From the NCBI GenBank assembly GCA_032716605.1, contig CM064495.1, forward strand, positions 24,142,760 through 24,206,759: DNA of 64,000 nt. The letters are read 5' to 3'. The stretch is from Paralithodes platypus. Lineage: Eukaryota > Arthropoda > Malacostraca > Decapoda > Lithodidae. Numbering within the stretch: the stretch's first letter is position 1; the number at the start of each line of letters is the position of its first letter. The position numbers and the translations under genes were made by a program. Below are positions 54,501 through 64,000 of this stretch, in pieces. Below the pieces are notes generated by a model. That model was not told the DNA's origin. It saw nothing but the letters and a program-made list of their open reading frames with translations, and ran no database searches.

Positions 54501-55566
54501 ACTTTCAAAAAATCACACACAAAAACAAAAGTAGTGTCGCGGTCCTGTGAAGTGCAAAATCGAACCGATTGATAAAATATCTGGAGAGATATACGCGTTT
54601 TGGAGAAAAAAATCTGTTAACTCCTACAGCAGTGCCACAGCGCTGGTCTAGGGCAGGCCTAGGGCAGGCCCATGAGGCATAGGCAAGGCGGGTGGAAAGA
54701 AGAAGGGAAAGAAAAAACCGTTACGGTACGTCCCAAAGCAAGTGTTAGCTATATAGTCCTATGAAATCAAACAGGGCTCTGTGAAAATAGGAAGCCTAAG
54801 TTAAAAGTGATAGTGAACATCGTATATCACGTAAATAAACTAGGAAAGTATAATACAGAGAATTAAAGTCAGGGGAACTTTTAACTTTTAGCTTGGGAAC
54901 AGGACGTATGCTGTAAACAAAATACCCTCGGTGACCGCAAAGACCATAAACACATATATCCCCTCGCTCCCCTGGACACGTCCCCTCCCCCTATACGATT
55001 TTACCAAAAGCGAAACTTAACCTCGACAGGAAAGGGTACCGACAAAACAAATATCGTAAATAATAGCAAACAGAGAAAAACAATATGTAAACAAATTAAA
55101 TCAGTGCAGATTATTTCTCGACCATATCGCAGGTTAGTAGTGACGTTATTGGAGAGAAAGATCTCCCACGCAACCAAATGTGGTGAAAATTCGAACCTGA
55201 TCAGTGTTGAATCAAGTTGATAGGTAAAACATGAAAATTAAAATAGATACTATATACTGTATAGGTAGCCTGGAAAGTTCGTTATTTTCCTAGAGTGCCG
55301 TATATTCCGCTAAACAGCCGACCAAAAACGGGAAAAGTGATTAGGGCAGTGAGAATTCTGTTTCATAAGATAAATATTGAAAGTGTTACCGGTACCATAC
55401 TTAAAGTTACTTAAAGTTTAAACATAACGAGTGTAAACGAGTGGCACTCCCCCCCCCACTCCCCACAAACCGCGTAACAAACACCTCCTTGTCCTCCATG
55501 CCCCCCCCCCCCTCTCTCTCTCTCTTCCCCATGTAAGGGCGGCTGGAAAAACAAAAACAAACAAAA
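54501..55566. other. Non-coding sequence, may include CR1 5' UTR
   Basis: No gene is visible. The portion immediately upstream of 55,567 should contain the LINE's internal promoter if the element is full length, but I cannot mark it. C-rich tracts lie near 55,449-55,458 and 55,501-55,512. Confidence 0.35.
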
Positions 55567-56724
55567 ATGTCTACCAGAGACAACTGTACGGGGTGTAAGA
55601 TGAATATACACATGCATAAAGGCACCGCATGTCGGATATGCAAGCAACCATACCACTGGATTTGCATAGGATTGATACCAATAAATGAGGCGTACAATAC
55701 AAGAGGGAAGAACCTACATTTCTGCGATAGTTGTTTCGAGATCACATGGCAAGTCATACAGACTGTAGAAAATACAGAAGTACAAGATAGACCGAAATAT
55801 AGCCAAGACATAGCTACTTTTCACAGAAAATGGGGAACTATTGGGGCCTCAGGGCCCATACTAGTATCACAACCCACACACGCACACCTTCCCATGCAAA
55901 AGCCCACATTGCCTCCTGCACATCAACCCACATCGCATGCCGAACAACAACCTTTCGCACCCTACAAATCCACAAACCCTGCCGCACATCTACCCACACC
56001 TCCCCAGACCCAGAAAACCCCCACATTAATCCCATCTATGGCCATTGACCACCCTACTGCTGTTGATCAAATACATTTGCAGGATGAACGTAGGATGCAA
56101 CAAGCCCCCACATCAGGCTCCCCTTCCACATCGCCTCCCCCCTCACCACTGCCACCTGCCCACCTAAAACCGACCCGTAATTCCACCCCCCTGCAGGCCT
56201 CACCCACCCATACACCAAGCCCACTATCACCCACAACCACACTTAGCTCACCACATAACCCCTCGCAGCCCCAGCCACACCTACTGGGGTTGTCTACACC
56301 AGTGTGCAGATATTATCTGGAAAGAAGGTGCTACTTTGGTCAAAAGGGCGAATATAATGGGAAGTCATGTAGATTTGCTCATCCCAAAATTTGCAACAAC
56401 ATAACCAGTCATGGAAAATGTAGATTTGGTGAAACCTGCAAATACCACCACCCATCCCTTTGCAAGACATCACTTGAGAACAAGACCTGCTACAATATGA
56501 AATGCCCAGCTTTTCATATTAAAGGGACTTGGAGATATGCTAGACCTAACATGAATGGTAGCCCAAAAAACTCTCTAGCTATGCGAGGACAAGACAGAGG
56601 AAAAAGGCAAGGAGGGAAAGGGCAGACGAAGATGAAGAGACTGAGGGAGATGGAAGAGCACATAGAACACCTCGAGCACCTCCTGGCCTCCCAAGAGTGG
56701 CAAATACATCCCGAAGACTACTAG
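55567..56724 (+). CDS. CR1-clade LINE ORF1, PHD-like plus three CCCH zinc fingers
   Basis: This 385-codon frame is open from ATG (55,567, after ACAAAA) to TAG. N-terminal cysteines and histidine fit a C4HC3 PHD finger: C7, C10, C22, C25, H30, C33, C53, C56. A long Pro/Thr/His-rich disordered stretch covers about 100-240. Three CCCH fingers follow: C-x7-C-x12-C-x3-H (CRYYLERRC...CRFAH), C-x8-C-x5-C-x3-H (CNNITSHGKCRFGETCKYHH) and C-x8-C-x4-C-x3-H (CKTSLENKTCYNMKCPAFH). A basic segment and a short coiled coil (REMEEHIEHLEHLLASQ) end it. ORF1 proteins bind element RNA, and CCCH fingers suit that. It overlaps the start of ORF2 by about 28 bases in another frame. It is the only TE frame of this size here with no visible disruption. 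Confidence 0.8.
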   Translation: MSTRDNCTGCKMNIHMHKGTACRICKQPYHWICIGLIPINEAYNTRGKNLHFCDSCFEITWQVIQTVENTEVQDRPKYSQDIATFHRKWGTIGASGPILVSQPTHAHLPMQKPTLPPAHQPTSHAEQQPFAPYKSTNPAAHLPTPPQTQKTPTLIPSMAIDHPTAVDQIHLQDERRMQQAPTSGSPSTSPPPSPLPPAHLKPTRNSTPLQASPTHTPSPLSPTTTLSSPHNPSQPQPHLLGLSTPVCRYYLERRCYFGQKGEYNGKSCRFAHPKICNNITSHGKCRFGETCKYHHPSLCKTSLENKTCYNMKCPAFHIKGTWRYARPNMNGSPKNSLAMRGQDRGKRQGGKGQTKMKRLREMEEHIEHLEHLLASQEWQIHPEDY

Positions 56725-59719
56725 GTACACATAGTACTCCAAACAATCCCTCCCCAATCTTGTTTGCAAATATCCAAGGCCTAAAAAATAGAACCACGAA
56801 CAAAGTACCATTTATTAGGGGCCTGCTAGAAGAAGGAAACGCTATATTTGCGGCTCTCATAGAAACTCACATTAAAGATCAGGAAGATAATGATGTATGG
56901 ATTCCTGGTTACAACCTACATAGGGCAGACAGAATGCATAGATCACATGGAGGTGTAGCCTTGTACATCCATGACTCACTGATATGTACTGAATTCTTAA
57001 ATAACAGTAATGAAGTGGTGGAAATACTTGGAGTTAAAATAGAATCCCTAAATTTAGCAGTTATTGTTACATACAGGCCTCCAGACTCATCCCGAGAAGA
57101 ATTCAAAACCCAGCTCAACAAAATAAAATCAGAAGTGGAAAACCTGGGGAACCCATCACCAAATATTACATGGCTAGGAGACTTTAACCTATCAAACATT
57201 AAATTGAGACAACTAGAAAACCAGTTAGTGGCAAATAACACCGGAGAAGCAAATACTAATACGAGAGCTTTTTGAACTTTGCGATTTTTTTAGTCTTACC
57301 CAACATATTGCTGAACCCACACGGGAAAACAATATCTTAGACCTGGTCTTCACTAACAACGACTCTCTAGTACACAGCATTAACATATCGGACACAACAT
57401 ACTCAGATCATAAATTAATTGAGATCAAAACAACCTTAGAAAGTGTACAGACAACCTCAGAATCGAGAACAAAAACCGGCCCCTTCAGTAAATTTAACTT
57501 CAATAACAAAAACATTAGGTGGGAAGAGGTAAATCAAGAAATGGAGGAAATAGACTGGGAAGATTTAATGAATAACCTGACACCAGCAGAATGTCTAGTC
57601 TTAATAACAGAAACCATGACCCAAATCTGTAGCCACCATATACCTGCAAGACAAACAAAACGAAGAAGCAAACAAGATCGGGAAAGGAGGAGGCTGTACA
57701 GAAGAAGAAAATTACTCGTACAAAGACGCACACATCAAAATCTACAGGATAGGCAAAAGGCCAAAATAGATAGAGAAATTGTGGAAATTGAACAAAGGCT
57801 AAGAATATCATATGAACTACAACATATGGAAGACGAGAGGAAAGCTATTGCAGGTATAAAGGAAAATTCCAAATACTTCTTTTCATACGCCAAACAAAAG
57901 GCTAAAACAACATCAAACATCGGCCCACTGAGCAAAGGGGACGGCTCTTTCACAGGGGACAAAAAGGAAATGAGCGAACTCTTAAGCAGGCAGTATGAAA
58001 TGGCATTCAGTGAGCCTGATGAAACAAAAGTCATCAGAGACCAAAATATATTTTTCATGGAAACCTCCCCCACGGAAACCCCTCAGATGCTGGATATTGA
58101 TTTCGGTCCAAAAGACATAGAAGAGGCCATTTCCAACATGCCATCCCACTCGGCACCAGGCCCAGACTCATGGAATTCGATCCTAATGAAGAAATGTAAG
58201 GAAAACCTCTCAAAACCCCTGGCTATAATGTGGAGATAATGTCTAGACACTGGTGACATACCAGATAGCTTGAAAAACGCAATAATTGACCCACTGCATA
58301 AAGGAGGGAGTAAAGCACTACCAAAAAACTACCGCCCGGTAGCTCTAACCTCCCACATCATTAAAGTTTTTAAGTGAGTCCTGCGAAGCAAAATTTCAAC
58401 ATTCATGGAGGCAAATGAACTACACAACACCGGTCAACATGGGTTCAGAGCGGGAAGATCATGTCTCTCACAACTTTTGGAACACTATGACAAAATTCTT
58501 AAAGCGCTAGAAGAAAAGAAAAATGTGGATGTCATTTACACCGATTTTGCTAAGGCATTTGATAAATGTGACCATGGTATAATAGCCCACAAACTGAAAG
58601 CAAAAGGTATAACTGGGAAAATCGGACGGTGGATATACAATTTCCTCGTAAACCGAAAACAATCAGTAGCAGTAAACCAAGTCACATCTGAGCCTTCGGA
58701 TGTCAAAAGCTCAGTGCCCCAAGGAACAGTGCTACCGCCCCTTCTGTTCCTCATACTAATTTGCGACATAGATACCAACACCAGACACAGTACGGTGTCG
58801 TCTTTTGCTGATGACACAAAATTAAGCAATATAGTAAACACACAAGAGGACACGGGCCGACTGCAGGAAGACATGAATGTAGTGTTCCAGTGGACCAGGG
58901 AAAACAACATGCAATTCAATGAAGAAAAATTCCAATTAATACAGTACGGAGATAATAATGGTGTTAAAGAAATTACAAATTACTTAACAGAATCTAACCA
59001 CATAATAGAACGGAAAGACAGTGTGAAAGACCTTGGGGTATTAATGTCTGAAAATATGGGTTTCAAAGTACATAACCAGGTCAAAGTGGCGGCTGCGAAA
59101 CGTCTAACGGGTTGGATTCTGCGTACTTTTAAAACACGCGGTGAATTACCTATGATAACGCTCTTCAAATCTCTAGTTCTACCGCGGCTTGAATACTGTA
59201 GCGTATTAACATCCCCATACAAAGCAGGTGAAATAAATGACGTAGAGAGTGTACAAAGAAATTTCACTTCGCATATAAGTTCGATAAAACAGCTACACTA
59301 TTGGGAGCGTTTAAGAGCACTGAATCTGTACTCACTGGAAAGTAGAAGAGAACGTTACCTAATAATATACACGTGGAAAATCGCAGAGGGTTTAGTACCA
59401 AACCTACATACTCCGATAGTCATGAAATTCAGTGATAGGAGAGGCTGGGAATGCAAAATCCCCCGGATGAATAACAGGGGTGCTATGGGCTCTCTGCGAG
59501 AGGGCTGGTTATCACACACGTCTCTTCAACAAACTCCCACGGCGAGTAAGAGACATGAGGGACATCTCGTTAGACAACTTCAAGAGAGCCCTAGATGTCG
59601 AACTGCAAAAAGTGCCAGACGAGCCCATCCTCGCAAGGGAGCGAGCTGTCGCTTCAAACAGTCTACTGCACCAAATCACCACCCATAACGAGGGGCGTCG
59701 CGCTCCTTGGTGCCGCTAG
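56697..59719 (+). pseudogene. CR1-clade LINE ORF2 (endonuclease and RT), few disabling changes
   Basis: The endonuclease shows FANIQGLKNR, AALIETH, GGVALYIHD, VIVTYRPPDSS, WLGDFNLS and YSDHKLIEI. RT shows SAPGPDSWNSILMKKC, LPKNYRPVALTSHIIKVFK, YTDFAKAFDKCDH, SVPQGTVLPPLLFLI and the catalytic SFADDTKL, then DLGVLMSENM and LPRLEYCSVL. The C-terminus is HTRLFNKLPRRVRDMRDISL. Disruptions are few: a frameshift near 57,245-57,275, TAA at 58,237, TGA at 58,375 and a frameshift near 59,500. VLPPLL replaces the usual VLGPLL. No ATG is visible before the endonuclease, and the frame opens at GTG within the end of ORF1. The protein would nick target DNA and reverse transcribe the RNA. Confidence 0.85.
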
Positions 59720-59893
59720 AAGAGTGGCAAACACATCAAAAGGTAAAGGTATCCTTTCGCCTTCCAACAATACCCCCAACTCCAGCAGATTTTCCCTCTC
59801 TGCTTGACTCAAATCCTCGTTGCTGATTGGTCCAGACGTTGGTCACTACAACTATTATTATTATTATTATTACTAAGTTATCATTATTTTTAG
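59720..59893 (+). other. 3' UTR and (ATT)n tail of the CR1-clade LINE
   Basis: A short 3' UTR leads to an ATT trinucleotide array at about 59,848-59,875. It marks the 3' end of the element, after which LINE copy F starts. Confidence 0.6.
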
Positions 59894-62636
59894 CAACACA
59901 GACGAACAGATGTTGTGCATATGTGCACAACAAACTCACTTGCTCTCGTGTTGCTGATTTTGACTCTTCTGAATTCTCAACTTTATGGCTCAAACTATCC
60001 TGTCATTGTAATACTAAATATTTCTGTGCTGTCTATCTTTCCCCTAACTCAACCAACTTTCCCAAATTCTTTGACTATCTAAACTCTAAAGTGGAACAAA
60101 TTCTATCCATCTCTCCCTTCTCGGAAATCTCCATCTTAGGAGATTTCAATGTTCACCACTGCCAATGGGTCTCCTCTCTTACTACTGACCAACCTGGTGA
60201 ACAAGCCTTCATCTTTTCTATCCTAAATAACCTAGAACAGTTGATCCAGCAACCCACCCGTATCCCGGATCGCTTCGGAGATCAGCCCAACATTTTTTAT
60301 TTATTTTTTTACTTTTAACCCTTCCTCTTATACTGTCAATCTTTACTCTCCATTGGGCTCCTCCAACCATAAACTTATCTCTGTTACCTGTCCTATCTCT
60401 CCAGTACGATCCTCCTAGCCGGCGGCGCTTGTGGCACTTTGGCGCTGCCGACTGGGAGGCTCTTCGACAGTACTTCATTTTTCGGTAGAAAAATTATTTC
60501 CCATGGAGTGACTTCTCCTTCCGTGGGCGAGGACCCTCGGAGAGTGCTGAACCCATTACCAAGGTAATCCTCTCGGGCATGGAAGCATACATTCCATTTT
60601 TTTTCTCTCAGTCTTATTGAAAAAAAATATTGCTTACTCACGCTGTTCTACTGCTGTCGGCAACAAGGAGGAAGCATTCAAACCGTACCGACGCCTTAAA
60701 ACTAAAGAATCTCATTCTTCCTATGTTTCTGCCCGGAATCAAGCCAAATCTGTTCTTTGACTTGCCAAGCACTCTTTCATCAATAATAAATTTTCTGAAC
60801 TATCCAACTCTAGTTCTTCCCAAGCTTTCTGGCATCTAGCCAAATACCTCTCCAACAATTTTTCTTCCTCGTCTTTCCCTCCCCTTTTCCGCTCTGATGG
60901 CACAACCATCACTTCTTCGTCTGACAAAGCTGAACTCTTCGCTCAAACTTTTGCTAGAAACTTCACTTTGGATGATTACGGTGCTATTCCTCCCTCTCCA
61001 CCCCCTTCTCTCCTACTTATGCCTAATATCCTAATATTTTCTAAAGATGTACTTTCTACCCTCTCTGGAATTAATACTAAGAAGGCGTACGGTCCGGACG
61101 GTGTTCCTCTTGTTGTACTAAAAAACTGTGCTTCCGTGCTGACTCCCTGCCTAGGCAAACTCTTTCGTCCTTGTCTCTCCTCTAACGTCTTCCCTTCTTG
61201 CTGGAAGTTTGCTCTCATTCAACCTGTCCCAAAGAAGGGTGACCACTCTCAACTTTCCAACTATCGTCCAATTGCTTTCATCTCTTGTATCTCTAAAGTT
61301 TTTGAAACTATTCTTGCTTCCAAATTATTTAAGCATTTCTCTCCTCATAATCTGCTCTCAGATCGCCAGTATGGCTTCCTTAAGGGTCGCTCTACTGGTG
61401 ATCTTCTTTCATATCTTACTAACTCATGGTCATCCTCATTTCGGGACTTCGGTGAGACCTTTTCTATTGCACTAGACATATTGAAGGCCTTCCATAGAGT
61501 CTGGCACAAATCTTTAATTTCTAAACTACCCTCCTTCGGTTTCTATCCCTCCATCGGTTTCCTTTCCATCTAATTTCCTTTCCGGCAGTCCATAGCTGCG
61601 GTTGTGGACGGCCATCGCTCACTTCCTTATACTATCAACTCCGGTGTTCCTCAGGGCTCTGTCCTATCTCCTATTCTCTTTCTAATTTTCATAAATTATC
61701 TTCTTAACTGTACCTCCAGTCCCATCCATTCACACGCAGATGACTCTTCCTTGCACTACTCAATTAGTTTTCCAAAACGCCCCAGCCAGCAATCCCTCAA
61801 AGACAAATGTAATGAGGCCATAGAACACTTATCTTTTAATCTAACTACTGGTGAAATCGTTAAAATTATTTAGAATTGGGGCAGAGAAAACCTTGTTGCC
61901 TTCAATGCTTCAAAAACTCAATTTATCCATCTATCTACCCGTCCGGAACTCCCAGAGGACTATCCCTTAATGTTCAACAATACAAAAATCAATCCTTCAT
62001 CTTCTCTCAATATTATTGGTGTTTCATTTTCTTCTGCTCTCTGCTCAACCGCCTCAAGGAGTTCTTTACCCCTGCACAGCTTCTTGCTCTGTACAGGGGC
62101 ACAGTGCGTCCCTGTATTGAGCATTGTTCACATGTGTGGGGAGGATCCTCTCACACCGCACTCCTAGACAAAGTAGAAAGGAAGGCCTCTCGTATCATTA
62201 ATTCCCGTCCAATCACCAACTCTCTGCAAACTCTCTCTCTTCGCCGCAATGTTGCATCTCTCTCGCTATTCTATTGCTACAAAAATAATCAGTGCTCCTA
62301 AGAGCTCTCCCAGTGTATACCACCTCCTCTACGTAGGGTAAGTGGTACCCGTCTTGCAACACAATCCCACCCCTACTCTGTGCAACTCTCCAACCCAAGA
62401 GTGAAACTTTACTCTGTCTTTCTTCTATTCAACAGCTGAGCTCTGGAACTCTCTCCCAGAATCAGTGTTTCCCTCCTCTTATAACTTAAATTGCTTCAAA
62501 CTCTGTGTGTCCAGGCATTTTGGCTTTGATTTTGGCCTTGTCACTCTTTCAACTATGGGGGAGGCACTCACTAGCAGTTCTGCCTTTTGTCTCCCTGACT
62601 CACATAGAACAACAAAAAAAAAAAAAAAAAAAATCA
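59894..62636 (+). pseudogene. Jockey-like LINE copy F
   Basis: The copy is 5'-truncated within the endonuclease at [14 protein letters not shown] and continues with [17 protein letters not shown] and the RT. RT parts in various frames are [72 protein letters not shown] and SHADDSSLHY, where the catalytic Y is replaced by H. It has many indels, and a 50-base deletion near 62,040 removes part of the thumb. It retains the TTAA site at 61,381 (CTTCCTTAAGGGTCGC) without a MITE. The family tail and poly-A end at 62,636. Confidence 0.8.
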
Positions 62637-63387
62637 CCTTACACTCTGTGGCTTCACCCCTTTCGAAGACCATAACCTTGCTCTTCCCCTTATTTACCTT
62701 CAGATTCCGTTTTTCGCACACTGCTCCAAACATATTTACCAGACCCTGCAACTCCCATTCATTATCGCTCATCAGAACTGTATCATCAGCAAACAGCAGT
62801 ACAGGTAGCTTCCACTCGTTTCCCTCGCTTATCAGCGATACACCAACATCCATTGATCTTCCTTGTACGGTATTTCTTTCATGACTCCATCCATATATAC
62901 AGTAAACAACCACGGGGACATCATTCACCCGTTTCAACCCAACATTAAGATCAAAGAACTTGCTCTGCTCATTCTCCACGCGTACTGCTGCCTTTGCATC
63001 CTCATACATGCTCTTCACTGCTTTCAGCAACTTGCTATCGACTCTGTATATTCTAAGTACATTCCACATACCTTCTCTATCCACTCTATCATAGGCCTTC
63101 TCCAAGTACATAAAGGCAACATACAGCTTTTGTTGCTTCTCCAGATATTTCTCCACAACACATTTCAGAGTAAAAATCTGATCTACACATTCTTTTCCTT
63201 TCCTAAAACCGCCCTGCTCGTCACCTATCCATTTCTCCGTTCTCACTCTTACTCTCTCAATCACTACCCTACTGTACCCCTTCTCTACTACGCTTAGAAG
63301 ACATATTCCTCGGTGGTTACCAAACACTCCTCTTTCACCTTTACCCTTATATAAGGGGACTATAGGTAGCGCCAGCGAACTTGACAA
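62637..63387 (-). pseudogene. LINE reverse transcriptase fragment (YKGKG/CVDQIF type)
   Basis: On the minus strand: VPLYKGKGERGVFGNHRGIC, DEQGGFRKGKECVDQIFTLK, VAFMYLEKAYDRVDREGMWN and LLFADDTVLMSDNEWELQGL, then VCEKRNLKVNKGKSKVMVF. These are RT fingers and palm motifs with an intact FADD. The central motif with RQG is disrupted (FDLNVGLKRVNDVPVVVYCI). The fragment of nearly 250 codons stays in one frame. The type matches the C-terminal fragment nested at 42,381. 5' and 3' parts are missing; at 62,637 it abuts the poly-A of LINE copy F. Confidence 0.8.
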
Positions 63388-63559
63388 TAATCTGGACCCC
63401 TTAACTTCTTATAACTTAAAATGAATGAAAGCAATCGGACTAATATTTCTATCATTTGGGAAGAGTCCACCAAGAAATAGGTGTGGATATTTACAGCCAG
63501 TTTGCTCTAGGCCCTTTTGAGTTACAGAGGTGTCAGGGATCAAGATTATTGTCAAGTTC

Positions 63560-63985
63560 GTTGGCGCTATACCTATACCGGTATTATGCTTGTCTTCCAG
63601 TCATCAGGTGCATGCTAGTTTGTTGGCGCTATACCTATACCGGTATTATGCTTGTCTTCCAGTCATCAGGTGCATGCTAGTTTGTTGGCGCTATACCTAT
63701 ACCGGTATTATGCTTGTCTTCCAGTCATCAGGTGCATGCTAGTTTGTTGGCGCTATACCTATACCGGTATTATGCTTGTCTTCCAGTCATCAGGTGCATG
63801 CTAGTTTGTTGGCGCTATACCTATACCGGTATTATGCTTGTCTTCCAGTCATCAGGTGCATGCTAGTTTGTTGGCGCTATACCTATACCGGTATTATGCT
63901 TGTCTTCCAGTCATCAGGTGCATGCTAGTTTGTTGGCGCTATACCTATACCGGTATTATGCTTGTCTTCCAGTCATGCTAGTTTG
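63560..63985. repeat. 62-bp minisatellite, seven units
   Basis: The unit begins GTTGGCGCTATACCTATACC and includes ATACCGGTAT and CTTCCAGTCATCAGGTGCAT. Starts are 63,560, 63,622, 63,684, 63,746, 63,808, 63,870 and 63,932. The units look identical except for the last, which lacks CAGGTGCA. The period is not a multiple of three, so frames open through it are not genes. Confidence 0.95.
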
Positions 63986-64000
63986 CACATTTTCCATACC

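Noticed and set aside
54189..54620. A 430-bp MITE ending at GTTAAC near 54,618
   Set aside because: The length matches the other MITEs, but the right end has no similarity to the left TIR; the end at 54,497 was preferred, with low confidence.
63560..63985. CRISPR-like regular repeats
   Set aside because: The 62-bp units are contiguous with no variable spacers, and the context is eukaryotic.

Overview
The window reads as eukaryotic repeat-rich DNA, most likely from an arthropod; a decapod crustacean is my best guess. The reasons are long (TA)n, (GA)n and (CA)n microsatellites, several families of APE-type non-LTR retrotransposons of a style I associate with decapod assemblies, Penelope-like elements (PLEs), and large-LTR Gypsy elements of Gmr1-like layout. 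The species call is inference. I see no convincing host gene, tRNA or rRNA in 64 kb. Nearly all recognisable coding sequence belongs to mobile elements, and most of it is broken.

Layout. (1) 1-10,224: three head-to-tail copies, one partial copy and one inverted copy of a ~2.25-kb non-coding element with 45-bp terminal inverted repeats (TIRs), GC-rich ends and an AT-rich core. A CR1 endonuclease fragment sits between copies. (2) 10,225-13,620: two decayed CR1/L2-like LINE 3' halves, one split by a 5'-truncated LINE and (TA)n. (3) 13,621-19,716: a Gypsy-type LTR retrotransposon (LTRs ~1.5 kb) with a frameshifted gag, a nested PLE 3' end and a remnant RT/RNase H. A solo LTR in opposite orientation follows (19,733-21,636). 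(4) 21,948-34,960: several copies of one Jockey-like LINE family, an I-type LINE fragment with RNase H, a zinc-knuckle LINE C-terminus, and TTAA-flanked MITEs, one resolved exactly by an empty-site comparison. (5) 34,962-41,400: a PLE GIY-YIG fragment, then a second Gypsy element with LTR, gag, protease, integrase and the start of RT, in that order, cut by a 100-N assembly gap. (6) 41,501-54,500: CR1 and other LINE remnants, microsatellites, a diverged relative of the 2.25-kb element's core, several TTAA MITEs and two tandem-repeat arrays. (7) 55,567-59,880: the best-preserved element, a CR1-clade LINE with an open ORF1 (PHD-like plus three CCCH fingers) and an ORF2 with a few disabling changes. 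(8) 59,894-63,990: another Jockey-like LINE copy, an inverted LINE RT and a homogeneous 62-bp minisatellite.

The genes do not form a cellular pathway. They are gag/pol or ORF1/ORF2 modules of separate elements, and their nesting gives a relative order of insertions. The points most worth following are the integrase-before-RT Gypsy elements, the hammerhead-ribozyme-like motif at a PLE 3' end, the TIR element that forms tandem arrays with loss of a palindromic junction, and the family of TTAA MITEs.
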